64,000 nt of DNA from Diatrype stigma (lineage: Eukaryota; Ascomycota; Sordariomycetes; Xylariales; Diatrypaceae), in NCBI GenBank assembly GCA_022225965.2, contig JAKJXP020000091.1, positions 1 through 64,000 on the forward strand. Direction: 5' to 3'. This document shows, piece after piece, positions 1 to 11,466 of the stretch. The position numbers and the translations under genes are program-made. Positions within the stretch are counted from its first letter, which is position 1; the number at the start of each line of letters is the position of its first letter. A model generated the notes under the pieces. The model ran no database searches, had not been told where the DNA came from, and was given only the letters and a program-made list of their open reading frames with translations.

Positions 1-2738
1 AGCGCTATGACATAGCACTGAGTCCCCGAAGTCTTATGTATACTGTACATGGCAATGCTTGTATGTACTGTAAGTGGAAGTAGCTGTGTTAACCGACTTT
101 TGGCCGCTACCTTCGTACCAAGACTAGCAACACCACCACCGCTAACCACCCCCGCTAACCCCCGCTAACCCCCGCTAACCCCCGCTAACCACCACTAATC
201 ACCACTACCACCACCACTAGGTACCTTAGCGCGGGCGCCGTACGTCGGACAGCCGGTGGTGCCTAGTTAAGGTCGGACCTGCTGGGATGCAATGGTTCAA
301 CCATCCGTCATATCCTTGTACCTGCCCCAAGGCAACGCAGGCGCTGCAAGGGTGGTCTGGAGGATGGTGGTGCCTTGGAGCTCCTCTGTTCCTCCGCCCG
401 CCGTGAATGCTTTCAAATACGTACACAACATCCTTAACCAGATGTTTCTGGTCGTCTGCGTGTCTGGGCTCTCTGGGCAGCCTGGGCCTACATTCGCTTC
501 CCCACCACGCCCCCCGAACATGGCCTGTCTTCCTGCATGGGGCCCTGCAACATGCCTGCAAGCGGTGCATGTGCGGCTGCGGACTCGGAGCTCTGGGGCT
601 CTGGGGCTCTGGGGCTATGGAGTTTGGAGATAAGGTTTGCCCAGGTCATAGGCAGTCCAGGTTAGTGAAGTAAACGATTTTTAGAATTTTTACATTATAG
701 TTAGGTACTATAGTATCCCCAAAAGCCGAAGTAGGCGGACACGGAACACTTCTACCTTAGGTACCTACCTACTTTACCTACTGCCAAACGCCGAAACCCG
801 TTACATGAGCTGAACTTTCAGGATTCACACAGCTGCCCCATATCGCACATCGCGTAGCGCAATGAAATCATATGTCATATTGCAATTCTTTAGTGCCGTA
901 TGATGTCGGCGGCGATCAGCCATACTACGCAGTACTCATTCTCGTGCCTTAGAGCTGCTTACACAATAAGACTCCTGACTTTTGAAACGCTTGCGAAGCC
1001 CGGGGGTAGTTACAGTAGGTAAACTTGGGCCCGGTCTATCGGAGACTCGTCCGCAGTTAACAAAAAGAACATCCCACCAGTTTCTTGGGAGCTGGGTCAA
1101 TCCTCGAATGGCGGGGCATTTAGCTCTAATAACATCACCGCCATGTAGGAATCGCACCATCCTAGCATAATCTGACTGGTTTGGGTGAGCACGGGGGAAG
1201 GCAGTTCTGAGTTGAGGTCCAAGTTTAACGACCATATGGTAAAGGGGTAGCGTAAACTCAATGAATATCAGATATGTGCATGTATAGGTCAGATGATCTT
1301 TCAAGATGTTGAGCTGGATAATAAGGCTGGATAATACGCAGCATCATCCAACAATCCTTCAACAGCCAATGCTGACCTTCGAGGTAAGACCGTAGGGCGT
1401 AGGCAGCCACAGATTAGGAACTCTGTTGTCCCGATTGGGCATTCAGAGAGGACTGCAAACCCCGCCAATTGGGCATAACTTGACTACATGGTACCTGTTC
1501 CTTGTATATACGCCGTATACAAGCTTTTGTCGGAAATAGAAATCCGGTCCAGCACCCGAGGGTCAATGCTCCCGAACCCAGAAATAGAACGAGACAGGAC
1601 AGAGATATTGCAGTACGTAGTCCAGTGAATTATCAATACTATTCTATAAGGTCTTCCTCGTGGAGCTCGCGAAGGTGCATTGCATTATCTATAGAGTTTA
1701 TACAGCTGCGACTTATTTACTAAGGTTGCGAATAGTTGGGTGGGTTCGTGGGGAATCGCTGCTCGCTCCCCATACGAACCAGGAAGACGGACAAAAGTCA
1801 GGCGTTGTTATTGTAAATAGTGGCCGTCGGTTGCATGTCTCATGCATGGGTAGTGCATGGTCTGCTGCATGCCTAACCTTAGGTATGTATGATCCCAGAG
1901 GTACATGAAGCGAAGCATCTCTGGGGCCAGACGTCCAGACCGCAGAGGCTGAACTCGGTGATCGAATCCCACGCCGCTCACGTACGCACCCACGGCGCTG
2001 CACCGCTCACTCGCACAGGATATTGGGCGGACAAATACATCCATGGATGGGTTTGACCTTGGTTGGGGTGGGGGCGCATGGGGATGGGGGGTGTCATGGG
2101 GGCCAGGGGGGTTGGTCAGGGTGCAGGTTAGGTTGGGTTGCATGCAGCGATATCGGCCATCGCCTCAAACACCACCAACACCACCCCACCAGCCCTAACC
2201 TGAGGCACAATACCACGCAGTCCCTACTACACTACATACCGTACCTAGCACATACCTCCTTCCTACCAGACAGCGATCCAGACAGAGTGACAATAAGGTA
2301 GGTAACTACTTGATTTGGAATATTGAGTGAGACCGTCGGAACTGCCCGGGCTTGGTACGGATACGGTACAATGTCAGTAAATCATTCCATCAGGCCATTG
2401 TCAGCATATATAAATCAATATACAGACGTATGTATGTAATACCTAGGTACGACCCGTTGGATGGGAACTCAACACACAGACAGATAGACCAGAACGACTA
2501 CCAGGTAACCAGCTTCCGATATACTTTCCGATATACGAGTGCATACGAATGCGTAGTATAGAACACCACTCCATTTTTGGCTTCTTCCCACACAAGCAGA
2601 GGACCCCCTTTTCTTTTTCACACTCCATCGCGCGTTTCGCGGGGTAAATGCCTCCAAGGCAGCTATAGTAGTCAACTAGCCAAACTTCCTGGTGTATAGT
2701 CGGTCGACTATCGCAGCATCCGGGGCAGCCGGGGGAGG
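1..2738. other. Intergenic region, no gene seen
   Basis: About 2.7 kb of normal-composition DNA. Short open frames occur on both strands but none shows a recognisable family, a credible exon-intron structure or coding-like composition. The only clear structure is a CCCGCTAACC minisatellite near the left edge. A GATCGAATCC motif near 1960 resembles a tRNA B-box, but no matching A-box or acceptor stem is visible. Confidence 0.6.
139..190. repeat. 10-bp minisatellite CCCGCTAACC
   Basis: Four perfect tandem copies of CCCGCTAACC at 151-190, preceded by a degenerate copy and followed by CCACCACTAA-type variants to about 220. The unit resembles a degenerate CCCTAA telomere repeat, but that link is only a resemblance. 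Confidence 0.85.
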
Positions 2739-3272
2739 AAAGGCAGGCCTGACCCAATCCGTTTAACGGCACCAGACAATTCTGCTAACGACACCAGACA
2801 TTAACCGCATTTAGACGCACTCCACATCACCCATCCACCACTTATCTTACAGCCTAACATACCACCTAATACACCTAACAATAATACATTACCAATACCC
2901 TTACAGCACAATTACATACATATACCCAAATGGGGGGGCTCCTACCGCCCCCCCAAACCTCCCGGACCTAACCCTAACCTTAAACTAACCCTAACCCTAA
3001 TTAACCCGTATCTTTGCACGGGACCTAATCCTAACCCGCAACTGCAGCGTTACGTAACGGCGGCGCTGGCATATGTACAGGTATAGGTATAAGTAAGTAA
3101 GTGGTGGATGTTAGGGAGTGACTTGGAAGGTGCCAGGTTAGGTGTGGCTTTAGGTGTGGCATGGGTGGCTAATGCGCTAAATTAGCGTTAGACTAGCTGG
3201 ATGCGGTTAATGTCTGGTGTCGTTAGCAGAATTGTCTGGTGCCGTTAAACGAATTGGGCCTGACCTTGCTTT
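2739..3272. mobile_element. Non-autonomous TIR element (MITE-like) with 50-bp perfect inverted repeats
   Basis: Positions 2761-2810 and 3201-3250 are perfect reverse complements over 50 bp (GTTTAACGGCACCAGACAAT...). Weaker inverted similarity extends outward to about 2739 and 3272, and inward: a CCACCACTTA segment near 2838 matches an inverted copy near 3100. Each arm holds two near-copies of TAACGRCACCAGACA. The interior has no coding capacity but contains a 9-bp-arm G/C hairpin at 2931-2955 and telomere-like CCCTAA repeats. I could not identify a target-site duplication, so the exact ends and the superfamily are unresolved. It may be a MITE or the folded remnant of a larger DNA transposon. 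Confidence 0.75.
2966..3007. repeat. Interstitial telomere-like (CCCTAA)n tract
   Basis: Several CCCTAA/CCTTAA units in imperfect tandem, followed at about 3022-3036 by another CCTAATCCTAACCC. The CCCTAA unit matches the usual filamentous-fungal telomere repeat. It lies in the middle of the inverted-repeat element, so it is internal to that element and not a chromosome end. Confidence 0.7.
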
Positions 3273-6204
3273 GGAATACCCGCACGCCCGCACGCCCGCA
3301 CGCCCGCATCACCCCCATGCATTCCGGGGATGATGAGACTTGTTCCCTCCTTCTCTCCGCACAACCCCGTACTCCGGTCTATTCTCCCATCATATGCCCC
3401 ATGCAAACAATTATATGTAGGTTGATATATATATAAGCTACCTACGTAGGCATCAACTTCTCATGCAATGCCTTCATTACACGTCAACGACATACGGGAT
3501 ACCTAACGTCCATTGTTAAGGCAGTCAGTCGCGTTCTGTTTTCCAGCCTTCATCGGGAACGTCGAATGCGGCAACTCCGCTCTGCTTCGTGCACGCCGGT
3601 CTTGTACAGTGATGTGCCCTGATCGGCGATAAGATCAGCATGCTAGCCATACGTCGGCATCGAGCTATATAGATGGATCTAGATAGGGGCAAGCATTGTC
3701 ACTAGCTAATATACATAGCTTTTACCCCGTTGGGGAACTTGGAGACATCCAATGATCCGGCCGTCCGGTTATTGGCCCACCGACAGTGTCATAGGCATCG
3801 TATCGTGCCATGCATGCACATCAATCAACTCATTCCTGTTGTAGGTAGGTACATAGGTACCTAGCTAGGTGGTTCTGATGGCATGATCGGTCGCTATACA
3901 ACACAATATCGGAGGCTATCTCCCATTCCATCGTAAATAGCAACATCCGCCTCCTTTTCCAAAGTATGTGCGACGTGGGGCTAGAACGTTCTTTGCTGAT
4001 TTGCAATCATACCAGAGGCTCCAATGATGTGTTGAGTATATAAATGAGAGTGTGTGTGTCTGTCTGTTTGCTCCCAAGTCGACGGCCATTGGCTATGGAC
4101 ATATGTCAAATAGCACCCTGCCAAATTCCATCATACATTGATGCAGTCCGGGTCGTATGATCGAGCAAAACCCCGGCCGGCCGGCTCCAACATCAGCGGG
4201 CATGAAAGTGATGCCAATCATTCGATATCCTGTAGCACACCAAGGGTAAGTGATAACCAACTAGTAGTTATGTTCTACGATGAACTATCAAGAAAACAGC
4301 TCCTGTCATAAGTAGAGTAGCCCATGACGATCTACACGAAGATTGTGTACACATTCCAATGGAGTGAGGATTCGAATGGTAAGCCCAGCATAAGAATGAG
4401 TTCATAAGTATCCAGCAGAACCCCTATTGCCTCCCCTCCTTACCCTTCCACTGCCGTCCGATATCCGTGTAATGACTACAAGACTTCAACGGAAACCGTT
4501 TCTATACGTGATCAAACACTGTATTGCCCTTTCAAATGGCAAGTAAGGTTTGTTCAGAAGCAACGTAAAGTGGTTATTACCATAACCCTTGGTCGGCTCT
4601 TGGGGCGAATCTACAAGAAACATTGTTGACACTGACGTCTTCGGGCCCTCCGTGGGATCTACCATCAATGATTTATTGTAGTATTTGTTTCACGGTACTA
4701 CTACTGTAATCAGAGCCTTGATCAATCATGACAAATCATACGATCCTTCCCTGTCGTCTAAGCGTGAGGGTTGTGATGGTTTGGGCATCAACTCGAGTTC
4801 AGGTATTGACTAGTAAACACGAAAACGACAGGGTCTTCCTTCACCCCTTCTAACTAGTTATATGCTTGAGATCGAGAATCAGTTAGGCGAAGTTTGAAGA
4901 TGCCCTCAACGTGCATATCGTGACAGAAAGATACTATACTGCCAACGATGGCAAATTCAGTTCGTTGCTTTGGACTCCAACCCAGGCATTCAGCCGTATT
5001 AAGCTCTTTCAGGCGCAGTTCTCGAACAAAAGCAGAAATATACTTATGGGGGGAAAGTGGAGATTCAGTAAGACAGAATCACCGCGTTCTTGGGGTTAAT
5101 TGTAATTGTATCCACCTCCAGCAGGCTTAAATTCCAATTCCCGCCCCGGCGCTCCGGTCCAATGAGCTCACGACGTTCTGCTGAAGGATATCCTGCTTAC
5201 GTTCAGCAGCTTTTTGGGCTTTTGGGGTCTGCTTTTGCTAGCAAATACAGCCAGTTCATTTATTTACGGGCAACGTAATACGTGATAGCTTCATGTATGT
5301 ATATTTCTAATAGCGTACGGCTGCCCATACAGCTGCCTATACAACTGCCCATATAACTGCCCATACTGCTGCCCATATTGCTGCCCATATTGCTGCCCAT
5401 ACTGCTGCCCATACTGCTGCCCATACTGCTGCCCATACTGCTGCCGCCCATATAGAGGCCCGGAAAAATAAAAGGAAGAAAGAAAAGAAGGAAAGAAAGT
5501 AAATTGCAAAAGGTAAACAACGCGGTCGGCATCGTGAGATTTATCGCGTGATTTTTTTAGCTTCAGCAGAATTCGGCTTATTGCTCGAGAACAGAAACAT
5601 AAGAATGAACTAGTTGCTTATGTGATTATAGTGGGACGGACACACAAATTCCGGCCGGGTCCAGTGAATGGGAATAACAGGGTGCTCACGGGCCATAATT
5701 GTAAATATGCTTTTGATCGAGAACTGCGCCTCAATCTCGTTGCTTTTCACAAAAAAACACATAATGCTTCACGATTCCTAAGTAAAGAATAGGCTCTTCA
5801 ACAAGCAACAGGGGCTTCCGACGCCCTTCTTTTATTAAGCTAGCCATCTGGACCCAAGGTCCTCAGTTTGTTCACGCTCGGGTTAATGACACTATGGAGG
5901 TCGCTAGATACGGTAGCCCATCGATTTGATGACCAGACCTGCTGGGTCAGGTTTCGAGTGCTATAGATAGTTGATATAATAGGGTGGTCTTAGTAGTGGT
6001 GACGGCGGTGTTACTATCGATATGGTACAGCATCATGCCAACGCTGACCTTTGCTCTCTTCATGTTGCTCATCATCGTCATTATGATCGGCTTGAGGCTG
6101 ATTAACCAGTATATCCGGCCAGGCGACCTCGGGAGGGACACAGCGATGCGTATTATCTCATCACCCCCTCCTCCTGCACATTAATCTTGATTTCACCACC
6201 AGAT
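3273..6204. other. Intergenic region with simple repeats, no gene seen
   Basis: No credible gene. It starts with four CGCACGCC-type units at about 3279-3307 immediately outside the TIR element. It also holds short TAGGTAGGTACCTAG-type palindromic tracts near 3840, which recur through the window, and the 12-bp minisatellite at 5320-5452. The open frames over that minisatellite are products of the repeat. The right end is the 3' flank of the RTT106-type gene. Confidence 0.55.
5320..5452. repeat. 12-bp minisatellite, about 11 units
   Basis: Tandem units of the form CTGCCCATACTG/CTGCCCATATTG run through this interval. Because 12 is a multiple of three, each frame repeats as a short peptide; on the minus strand two frames stay open and read as MGSS-type and QQYG-type repeats. 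No start context, conserved flank or second exon supports a real protein. Confidence 0.85.
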
Positions 6205-7871
6205 CTACTCCCCATCTTCATCGTCATCAGCTTCGTCGTCGTCGTCGTCGTCATCGTCATCATCATCGCTCGTGCCGGACCCCTCGCTCTCGCCCTCGCT
6301 CCCGGGGTCGTAGTCCTCTTCGTCCTCGTCCTCCTCGTCCTGCAGCTGCAGCTCGGCCTCGCGCTGCGCCCGCTCGAGCTCCGTCAGGCCGTCGTCCTCT
6401 TCCCCGGCGTGGCCGTTCGCGTCGCCATCGGCGCCCCCGTCCTTCTTGGACGACGCCTCCTTCTTGGCGTTCTCTAGCAGCTGCTTCTTGGCCTTGCGCT
6501 GGTCCGCCAGGCTGCGGTCCTGCAGGCCGTGGCGCGCCACGTAGGTTTCGTTGATGCCGGCGTAGTCCTCCTGGTCGAGCATGGCGAACTCGAACTCCTC
6601 CGTCTCTTCCTCCTCCTCCTCCTCCTCCCCCTCACCCCCCTCGTCACCACGCGTCTCCCCATTACTCTCTTTCTTCACCTTCTTACTATCGTTATTGTTC
6701 GCCCCCTTCTCCGTGAACACCTCCACGACGACGTTGAAGGTGCGCTGCAGCACGCTCGTGTAGCTGACGGCGGCGATGCGGTCGAGCGGGAGGAAGAGCA
6801 GCGGCTTCTTGAAGCCCCACAGGATGCCGGCCTCCAGGAAGAACAGGTAGCCGTCCTTGGAGCCGCGGAAGGCCTTGACGTGCACGGCGGGCTCCTTGGG
6901 CCGGTGCGGCTGGCGCGCCACGCTGCGGAACCGCACCGGGTCCGCCGCCGCCACCTGCACCTTGCCCCCGTGCGAGGCCTGCAGGCACTTGTTGATGGCC
7001 CAGTGGAACAGCGTCGCGTACGAGTCCGAGACGGCCGACGCGGCGCTCGCGTTGCGCCCGCCGATCGAGCCGGGCTTCGGCGCCCCCGCCGCCACCGTGA
7101 ACACGAGCGGGTCGGCCGTCGTCGCGCTGTTCTTCGTCGGGAGGTACGAGTTCCGCGGGAACAGGATGTAGTTGTGCTGGACTTGCTGCTTCTCGGGCAC
7201 CGGGAGGTAGAAGACGTATTCTTGGGTCGAGGTCCGTTAGTTAGCTGACAATTCTGTATATGCGTGTGCATATATATCTGTATACTTTGAGAAGCCTTCT
7301 TTCGCTAGGCCCTGGCAAAACATACCTATGTCCTTCCACGCGTAGACGATGCCCGGTACTGGCGCTGTTGTGTTCGGAGCTCTCGCGTAGATGTGCTTGG
7401 CGGTGAAACAGAGTTCGAACTTCTTCCGCTGCGGGATGGAGACGGAGATGTCCTTGATCTCTAGGAGGGTGTCCTCGGCGGCCACGTCCTCGACCGAGCT
7501 GGTAGCTGCGGTGCCATTCGTGCTAGACGCTGCCGTCCCGTTCTGCGATGGCTGGACGTCAACCCTTCGGCGCTTGTGGGAGGGTTCTGAGGATGTCGGA
7601 TCGCCAACCTGCTCATGTATGAAGCTGGCTATCTCGTTAAAGAGCTTGATGCGTGCTGGGCTGTCTGAACGGTGTTCACCGACATTAGTATGCATTCCGA
7701 TTTTCCAGCGTTCCGAACTTGTAACTTGGGGGGCGAGACGGACAGTGCTAAAAGGTGTAGTAGATGAGCAGTCTTGTAATGCGTACCGGCTTCTTTCTGT
7801 ATGCCCTTTATTATGTCTGGTCGCGACTGGAAGACCTCGTTGAGGCGCTGGTTGTCAAGTTTGGCCGCCAT
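6205..7871 (-). CDS. RTT106: Histone chaperone Rtt106
   Basis: Three-exon gene, 479 residues: exons 7787-7871, 7326-7664 and 6205-7220. The introns (122 and 105 nt) begin GTACGC and GTATGT and rejoin in frame; intron 1 has a TACTAAT branch sequence. Rtt106 binds H3-H4 and deposits newly made, K56-acetylated histones in replication-coupled assembly and silencing. The N-terminal part is a short helical region followed by a KRRR basic patch in a Ser/Thr-rich linker. The double-PH core then carries typical segments such as [20 protein letters not shown] and [20 protein letters not shown]. The tail is strongly acidic, with an [21 protein letters not shown] helix and a run of about 11 Asp. Family order and length fit. 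It shares its upstream region with the divergent VFA1-type gene. Exon 3 has no ATG before its splice site, so the start is confidently in exon 1. Confidence 0.93.
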
Positions 7872-8642
7872 GCTTTATGGCAAAGTTTGACGACGAGAAG
7901 ACCGGGCTTGGCGCGAACAATGTATCGTGATGGTTGGTTCCCCTGCTATTCTGATATCGCATGTACACGGGTGTTGAAAAGGAGAACAGTAAGAAAAACA
8001 GATCATGGATTTGTGGTTTGTGGTTTGTTGTCGGTGGTTTGTGGGTACGAGGATTGTTTGCGATGATCTGATTAGTGACTTATAAAATGATAAGATGAAT
8101 AACGTTCGAAGCCTTTCGACTGGAGATTTCTTTCGAATGGACGTTGATAAGGAAAACGTTAGATAAATGTTTGATTCAGGTCCCCATTGACAGTTGCAGG
8201 TGTGACGTACAAGCACGACACAAGGCTACCTACCCCTTAATTCCCCAGCTTTCTACGAAGTACATAAGTCAGATAGTACATACCCGGTATGTAGTATTGT
8301 ATTGTATCTTTGAATACCAGCTGCATTCCAGGCGCGGGAGATGCGAAATAGCCTTATCACAGTATGGCGTTGATACCTAAAGCCGAGCCACCTCCACTGT
8401 CAGCTAACGCCACAGCCCTGAGCCACTTGGTTATAGTTGACAACCCCACTGTCCCAGCTTACATCCCAATGATCCCATCTTGGGGTCTCACATGATCCGC
8501 GCCTATCAACTAGTCTAAGACTCCTAACAACCTTAACTATCTACACCTTATAACCACGGGAAATTAAACAATTCAACTCACACCTCTACATGGTCGTGAT
8601 TGCTAGGATGCGCTAACACCAACCGGGGGCTGAAAGGTCGTC
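7872..8642. promoter_or_regulatory. Divergent intergenic spacer between RTT106 and VFA1
   Basis: This 771-bp stretch separates two start codons facing away from each other, so it must contain both promoters. I see no coding frame of note. GTTTGTGG-type repeats (TTTGTGGTTTGTGGTTTG) lie near 8010-8040. No TATA box or defined operator could be assigned with confidence. Confidence 0.5.
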
Positions 8643-9458
8643 ATGTCTTTCCCAAACATCTGGCACCATCGGAAGGTGGCCGAGACAGCGGCCAAAGGCT
8701 GCGAGATCTGCTACCGGCCAAGCAGCAGCGTCTTGGTCACGCCCGACAACAAAGTCTGTACCTCATCCGCGGCAGCCAGTCAGCTGGGTGTTGCTAGTAG
8801 CAAGACAAACTAACGCGAGCCACTCCAGGATTGGTTCTATGTCTGCCCCTCGCACCTGACAGACAGGAAGTTCTGCTCTCCCTTCGTGGATCCGGAGGCC
8901 GAGGCGGCTAAGAAGAAGAGGGAGGAGGAAGAGGAGCTCGCGCGGCTGAAGAAGGAGTACGAGGAGAAGCAACGTAAGAAGAAGGAAAAGGAGAAGGAGA
9001 AGGAAGCAGAGAAGGACAAAGGAAAGGAAGAGGAGAAGGACACGGATAAGAAGAGCGATAAGGATGCCGCGAAGAAGGATGAAACAGTGAGTTCTCATTC
9101 GTGACACCTAATCCCATGTACCCCTTGTACCCAGTGTACAGCTCACATATGGAAGTTCTATAAAGCTAATTGACCGTAGGCGAAGGAACCAGAAGCAGTG
9201 GCCGCGCCAAAGGGGCAAGAACCGAAAGTATTCACATTACATAAGTCAGTGAACTGTCTCTTGACGACTACACTATATACACTATTTTGCAGCCAGCGTT
9301 GGATGCCAGACTTGAGTTTAACTCACCAGCTGATACTATCTAGGACCTTCTACCAACAACGTCTCAATAAGAAGCGACAGGCCGAGGCGGCCAAGAGAAT
9401 GCGGGAGCGGTTGCGGGACCCCAGCTTCTTCCCTTCCGTGCCGAAAGGTGACCCCTGA
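8643..9458 (+). CDS. VFA1: Vps4-associated protein 1 (Vfa1 / DUF1742 family)
   Basis: Four exons, 182 residues: 8643-8753, 8829-9086, 9180-9244 and 9344-9458. All joins keep frame; intron 1 has an ACTAAC branch sequence. Vfa1 is an endosomal regulator that binds the MIT domain of the AAA-ATPase Vps4 and stimulates its activity in ESCRT-III disassembly. The N-terminus shows the family Cys-rich module: HRKVAETAAKGCEICYRP, VLVTPDNK, then DWFYVCPSHLTDRKFC. The middle is a highly charged Lys/Glu coiled coil (about residues 55-120). The C-terminus ends RLRDPSFFPSVPKGDP, where the Pro-rich FFPSVP part looks like a MIT-interacting motif (my inference). Splice donors of introns 1 and 3 are GTCTGT and GTCAGT, less usual than the GTGAGT of intron 2. 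The gene ends 277 nt from the convergent gene at 9736. Confidence 0.9.
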
Positions 9459-9735
9459 TGTTCGGATGCATAGGACTGAAATCGCTTGGTTGGCGCCATC
9501 TGTGTAGAAAATAATACATGTATACTCGCTTCTTTATTGCACGACGATACACACACATCCAATCACTATAACCCGCTGTGTGCAATACAAGTATTGTATA
9601 TTTCCCAGTCTTGTATTTCAGTTACAGGACCGATTTATCTTTTCCATGAGCATACATCGCGACTCCTCTATTGCTTACATCTCTGAGGAATCACGAGTCC
9701 AGAATGGGGGAGATCCATCTTTGTAGGTCTTATCC

Positions 9736-10704
9736 TCACAATCCTATGCGCACAGCCTCCACCTCTATTTCCCTTCTGAGTTCTGCGTGCTCCATCTCCA
9801 GGGCCTCTTTAGCTTGGATAAATGCACTACCCTTTTCCCACGATACGCGCGTAGCAAGTTCATCAACGTTGGAACAGGCACGACCGGCTTCGTTCCAGGC
9901 TTCGCAAAAGTCCTCCAATTCCCGTGCGATAATCTCTTCCTGACAGGCTTCCCACCATTTGAACCATTGATAATCCGAATTAAACGTTTCGCCAGTCAAC
10001 CACCAGTCAATCAGCGCAGTATCGACTCCATCATCCATATCACGGGGTAAGGTAAAGTCGACATAGCCGCCATCCTTACGTCTCAAGCAATCGAGGTAGA
10101 GTTGCTGGACAATCCAGCCAAGAGGAGCCCGCGCCCCAAACAATTTCGCAAAGAAGCCGAGGGAGAGACCAGTCTCCCAATCATTTGAACCATTGAAAGA
10201 GTCTGCTATCGAACGTCGCAAATCCGCAGTCGAAACCGTCTCTCCCAGGTAATACCTTTTCCGGTCGAGGCCACGATTCACCAAGGTCTTTAGTGAGACC
10301 CTATGCGACACATATTTCTCCGGAATCTCCCCTTCGAAGAGGTACTCATGAGAGAACCTTGTAGGCTCTGAGAGTCCGCAGCTTTCCGCTAAGTACTTTG
10401 CAGAATGGACCCTCGGGGGTGGACCTTGTGTTGTCCGTGGGACTTCTATGAAAACTACCCATGTGTCATCTGGTAAAGCGCCCTCTCGGTATACCAAATC
10501 GTAAGCCCTTTTGACCGTGTCGACAATACGACCGCTCACCGATACGAGAGCCGTTGTCGTTGTTTGGAATCTGTCGGCATGGTTTCGAAATTCGTCCAGC
10601 AGCTCTCCGGAAGATAGCGGGGCTTTTTGCGACCCCTTGCCGGATACAAGCTGTCTGGGGCTGCTGCCCCGGTATGCCCGAGTGTATATGCAGCTTTCAT
10701 TCAT
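9736..10704 (-). CDS. Hypothetical protein, possible fungal DUF7587-type
   Basis: Single-exon gene of 322 residues, first ATG at 10704. I do not recognise it with certainty. The opening (YTRAYRGSSPRQL, then a Thr/Ser stretch TTTTALVSVSGRIVDTVKRA) has the look of fungal DUF7587-like proteins or of an ADP-ribosyltransferase-type fold (an early Arg, a later Ser-containing strand), but this rests on pattern resemblance only. Past residue 100 it is Trp- and acid-rich (DTALIDWWLTGETFNSDYQW) and ends in a charged helix. There is no signal peptide or transmembrane segment. It is convergent with VFA1 and lies in the same orientation as the DUF6594-type gene 0.76 kb upstream. Base composition is similar to its neighbours and the frame is intact, so it is probably expressed. 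Confidence 0.7.
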   Translation of the reverse strand: MNESCIYTRAYRGSSPRQLVSGKGSQKAPLSSGELLDEFRNHADRFQTTTTALVSVSGRIVDTVKRAYDLVYREGALPDDTWVVFIEVPRTTQGPPPRVHSAKYLAESCGLSEPTRFSHEYLFEGEIPEKYVSHRVSLKTLVNRGLDRKRYYLGETVSTADLRRSIADSFNGSNDWETGLSLGFFAKLFGARAPLGWIVQQLYLDCLRRKDGGYVDFTLPRDMDDGVDTALIDWWLTGETFNSDYQWFKWWEACQEEIIARELEDFCEAWNEAGRACSNVDELATRVSWEKGSAFIQAKEALEMEHAELRREIEVEAVRIGL

Positions 10705-11466
10705 GGTCGTTCAGGCTCAGGTACAGGTTGGAGACTTTCAAGGATTGAAACAGGAGGTCAAATGAGTTGTTGTTTCCTTATGCTCTAGTGTAACAAGGGG
10801 ATACTGACTTCAAAGGTATTGAACAAACCAGCTTATAATTACTGTGGTCTCAAGGAGCGTACGGGGCTATCACTTCTCTTCTAATACCGTCTAGGGGAAT
10901 CGGCAGCATTTTTAGACACAGATAGGGTCGGTACGTGTCAGTACGCATTTCCCTTCTACCAACTTCCGTAGCTTGCGCTATTGTTTACTTGTTGGCTATA
11001 TTAGGCAACACTGCATTCCAATATATATCCTGCAGTTGCAGTTGGTATGCCTGCAACTGTGTGTTGGCCGCAGCCCCCGTGTGACATATAGTAAGTCCTA
11101 CACATCACTATGTGTAGGAAAAGCCGATGTAGCCTTATTGCTTCGAGGTGCGGGGTAGTGCCAATGAGAAAGCAGGAGATTGGCCTGGCACATGCCCAGC
11201 GGCATCGTCATCATGTATCTGGGATCCGGGGAAGTGTTACCGCATTACGTAGGTAATTGACAAGACCCAGAACTTAGCATTTCACCCCCTGACGGAATAG
11301 CAAAAAGGGGTATTAAGACAAAGATGCAACATTATTCATTATATCGTGTTTTATGACTTAAGAGATCGTAAAGACAATATGTTGAAAGAATATATTTATA
11401 ATAAAATCAAATCAAATAAAAATGCAGCATTTGAGAATACGAAACAGTCGGAACTGTTGCGCCATT
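10705..11466. other. Intergenic region, no gene seen
   Basis: It contains the upstream region of the hypothetical gene ending at 9736 and the 3' flank of the DUF6594-type gene. An AT-rich stretch at about 11310-11430 is next to the DUF6594 stop and probably holds its 3' UTR. No RNA gene or repeat of note. Confidence 0.5.

Noticed and set aside
1950..1975. tRNA B-box-like GATCGAATCC
   Set aside because: No A-box at the right distance and no acceptor stem could be folded around it.
5260..5532. Minus-strand frames reading MGSS and QQYG repeats
   Set aside because: They are the 12-bp minisatellite translated; no start context, flanking domain or partner exon.
6529..7248. Long plus-strand frame opposite RTT106
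   Set aside because: Shadow of the GC-rich antisense gene; the minus strand has the conserved domains and splice joins.
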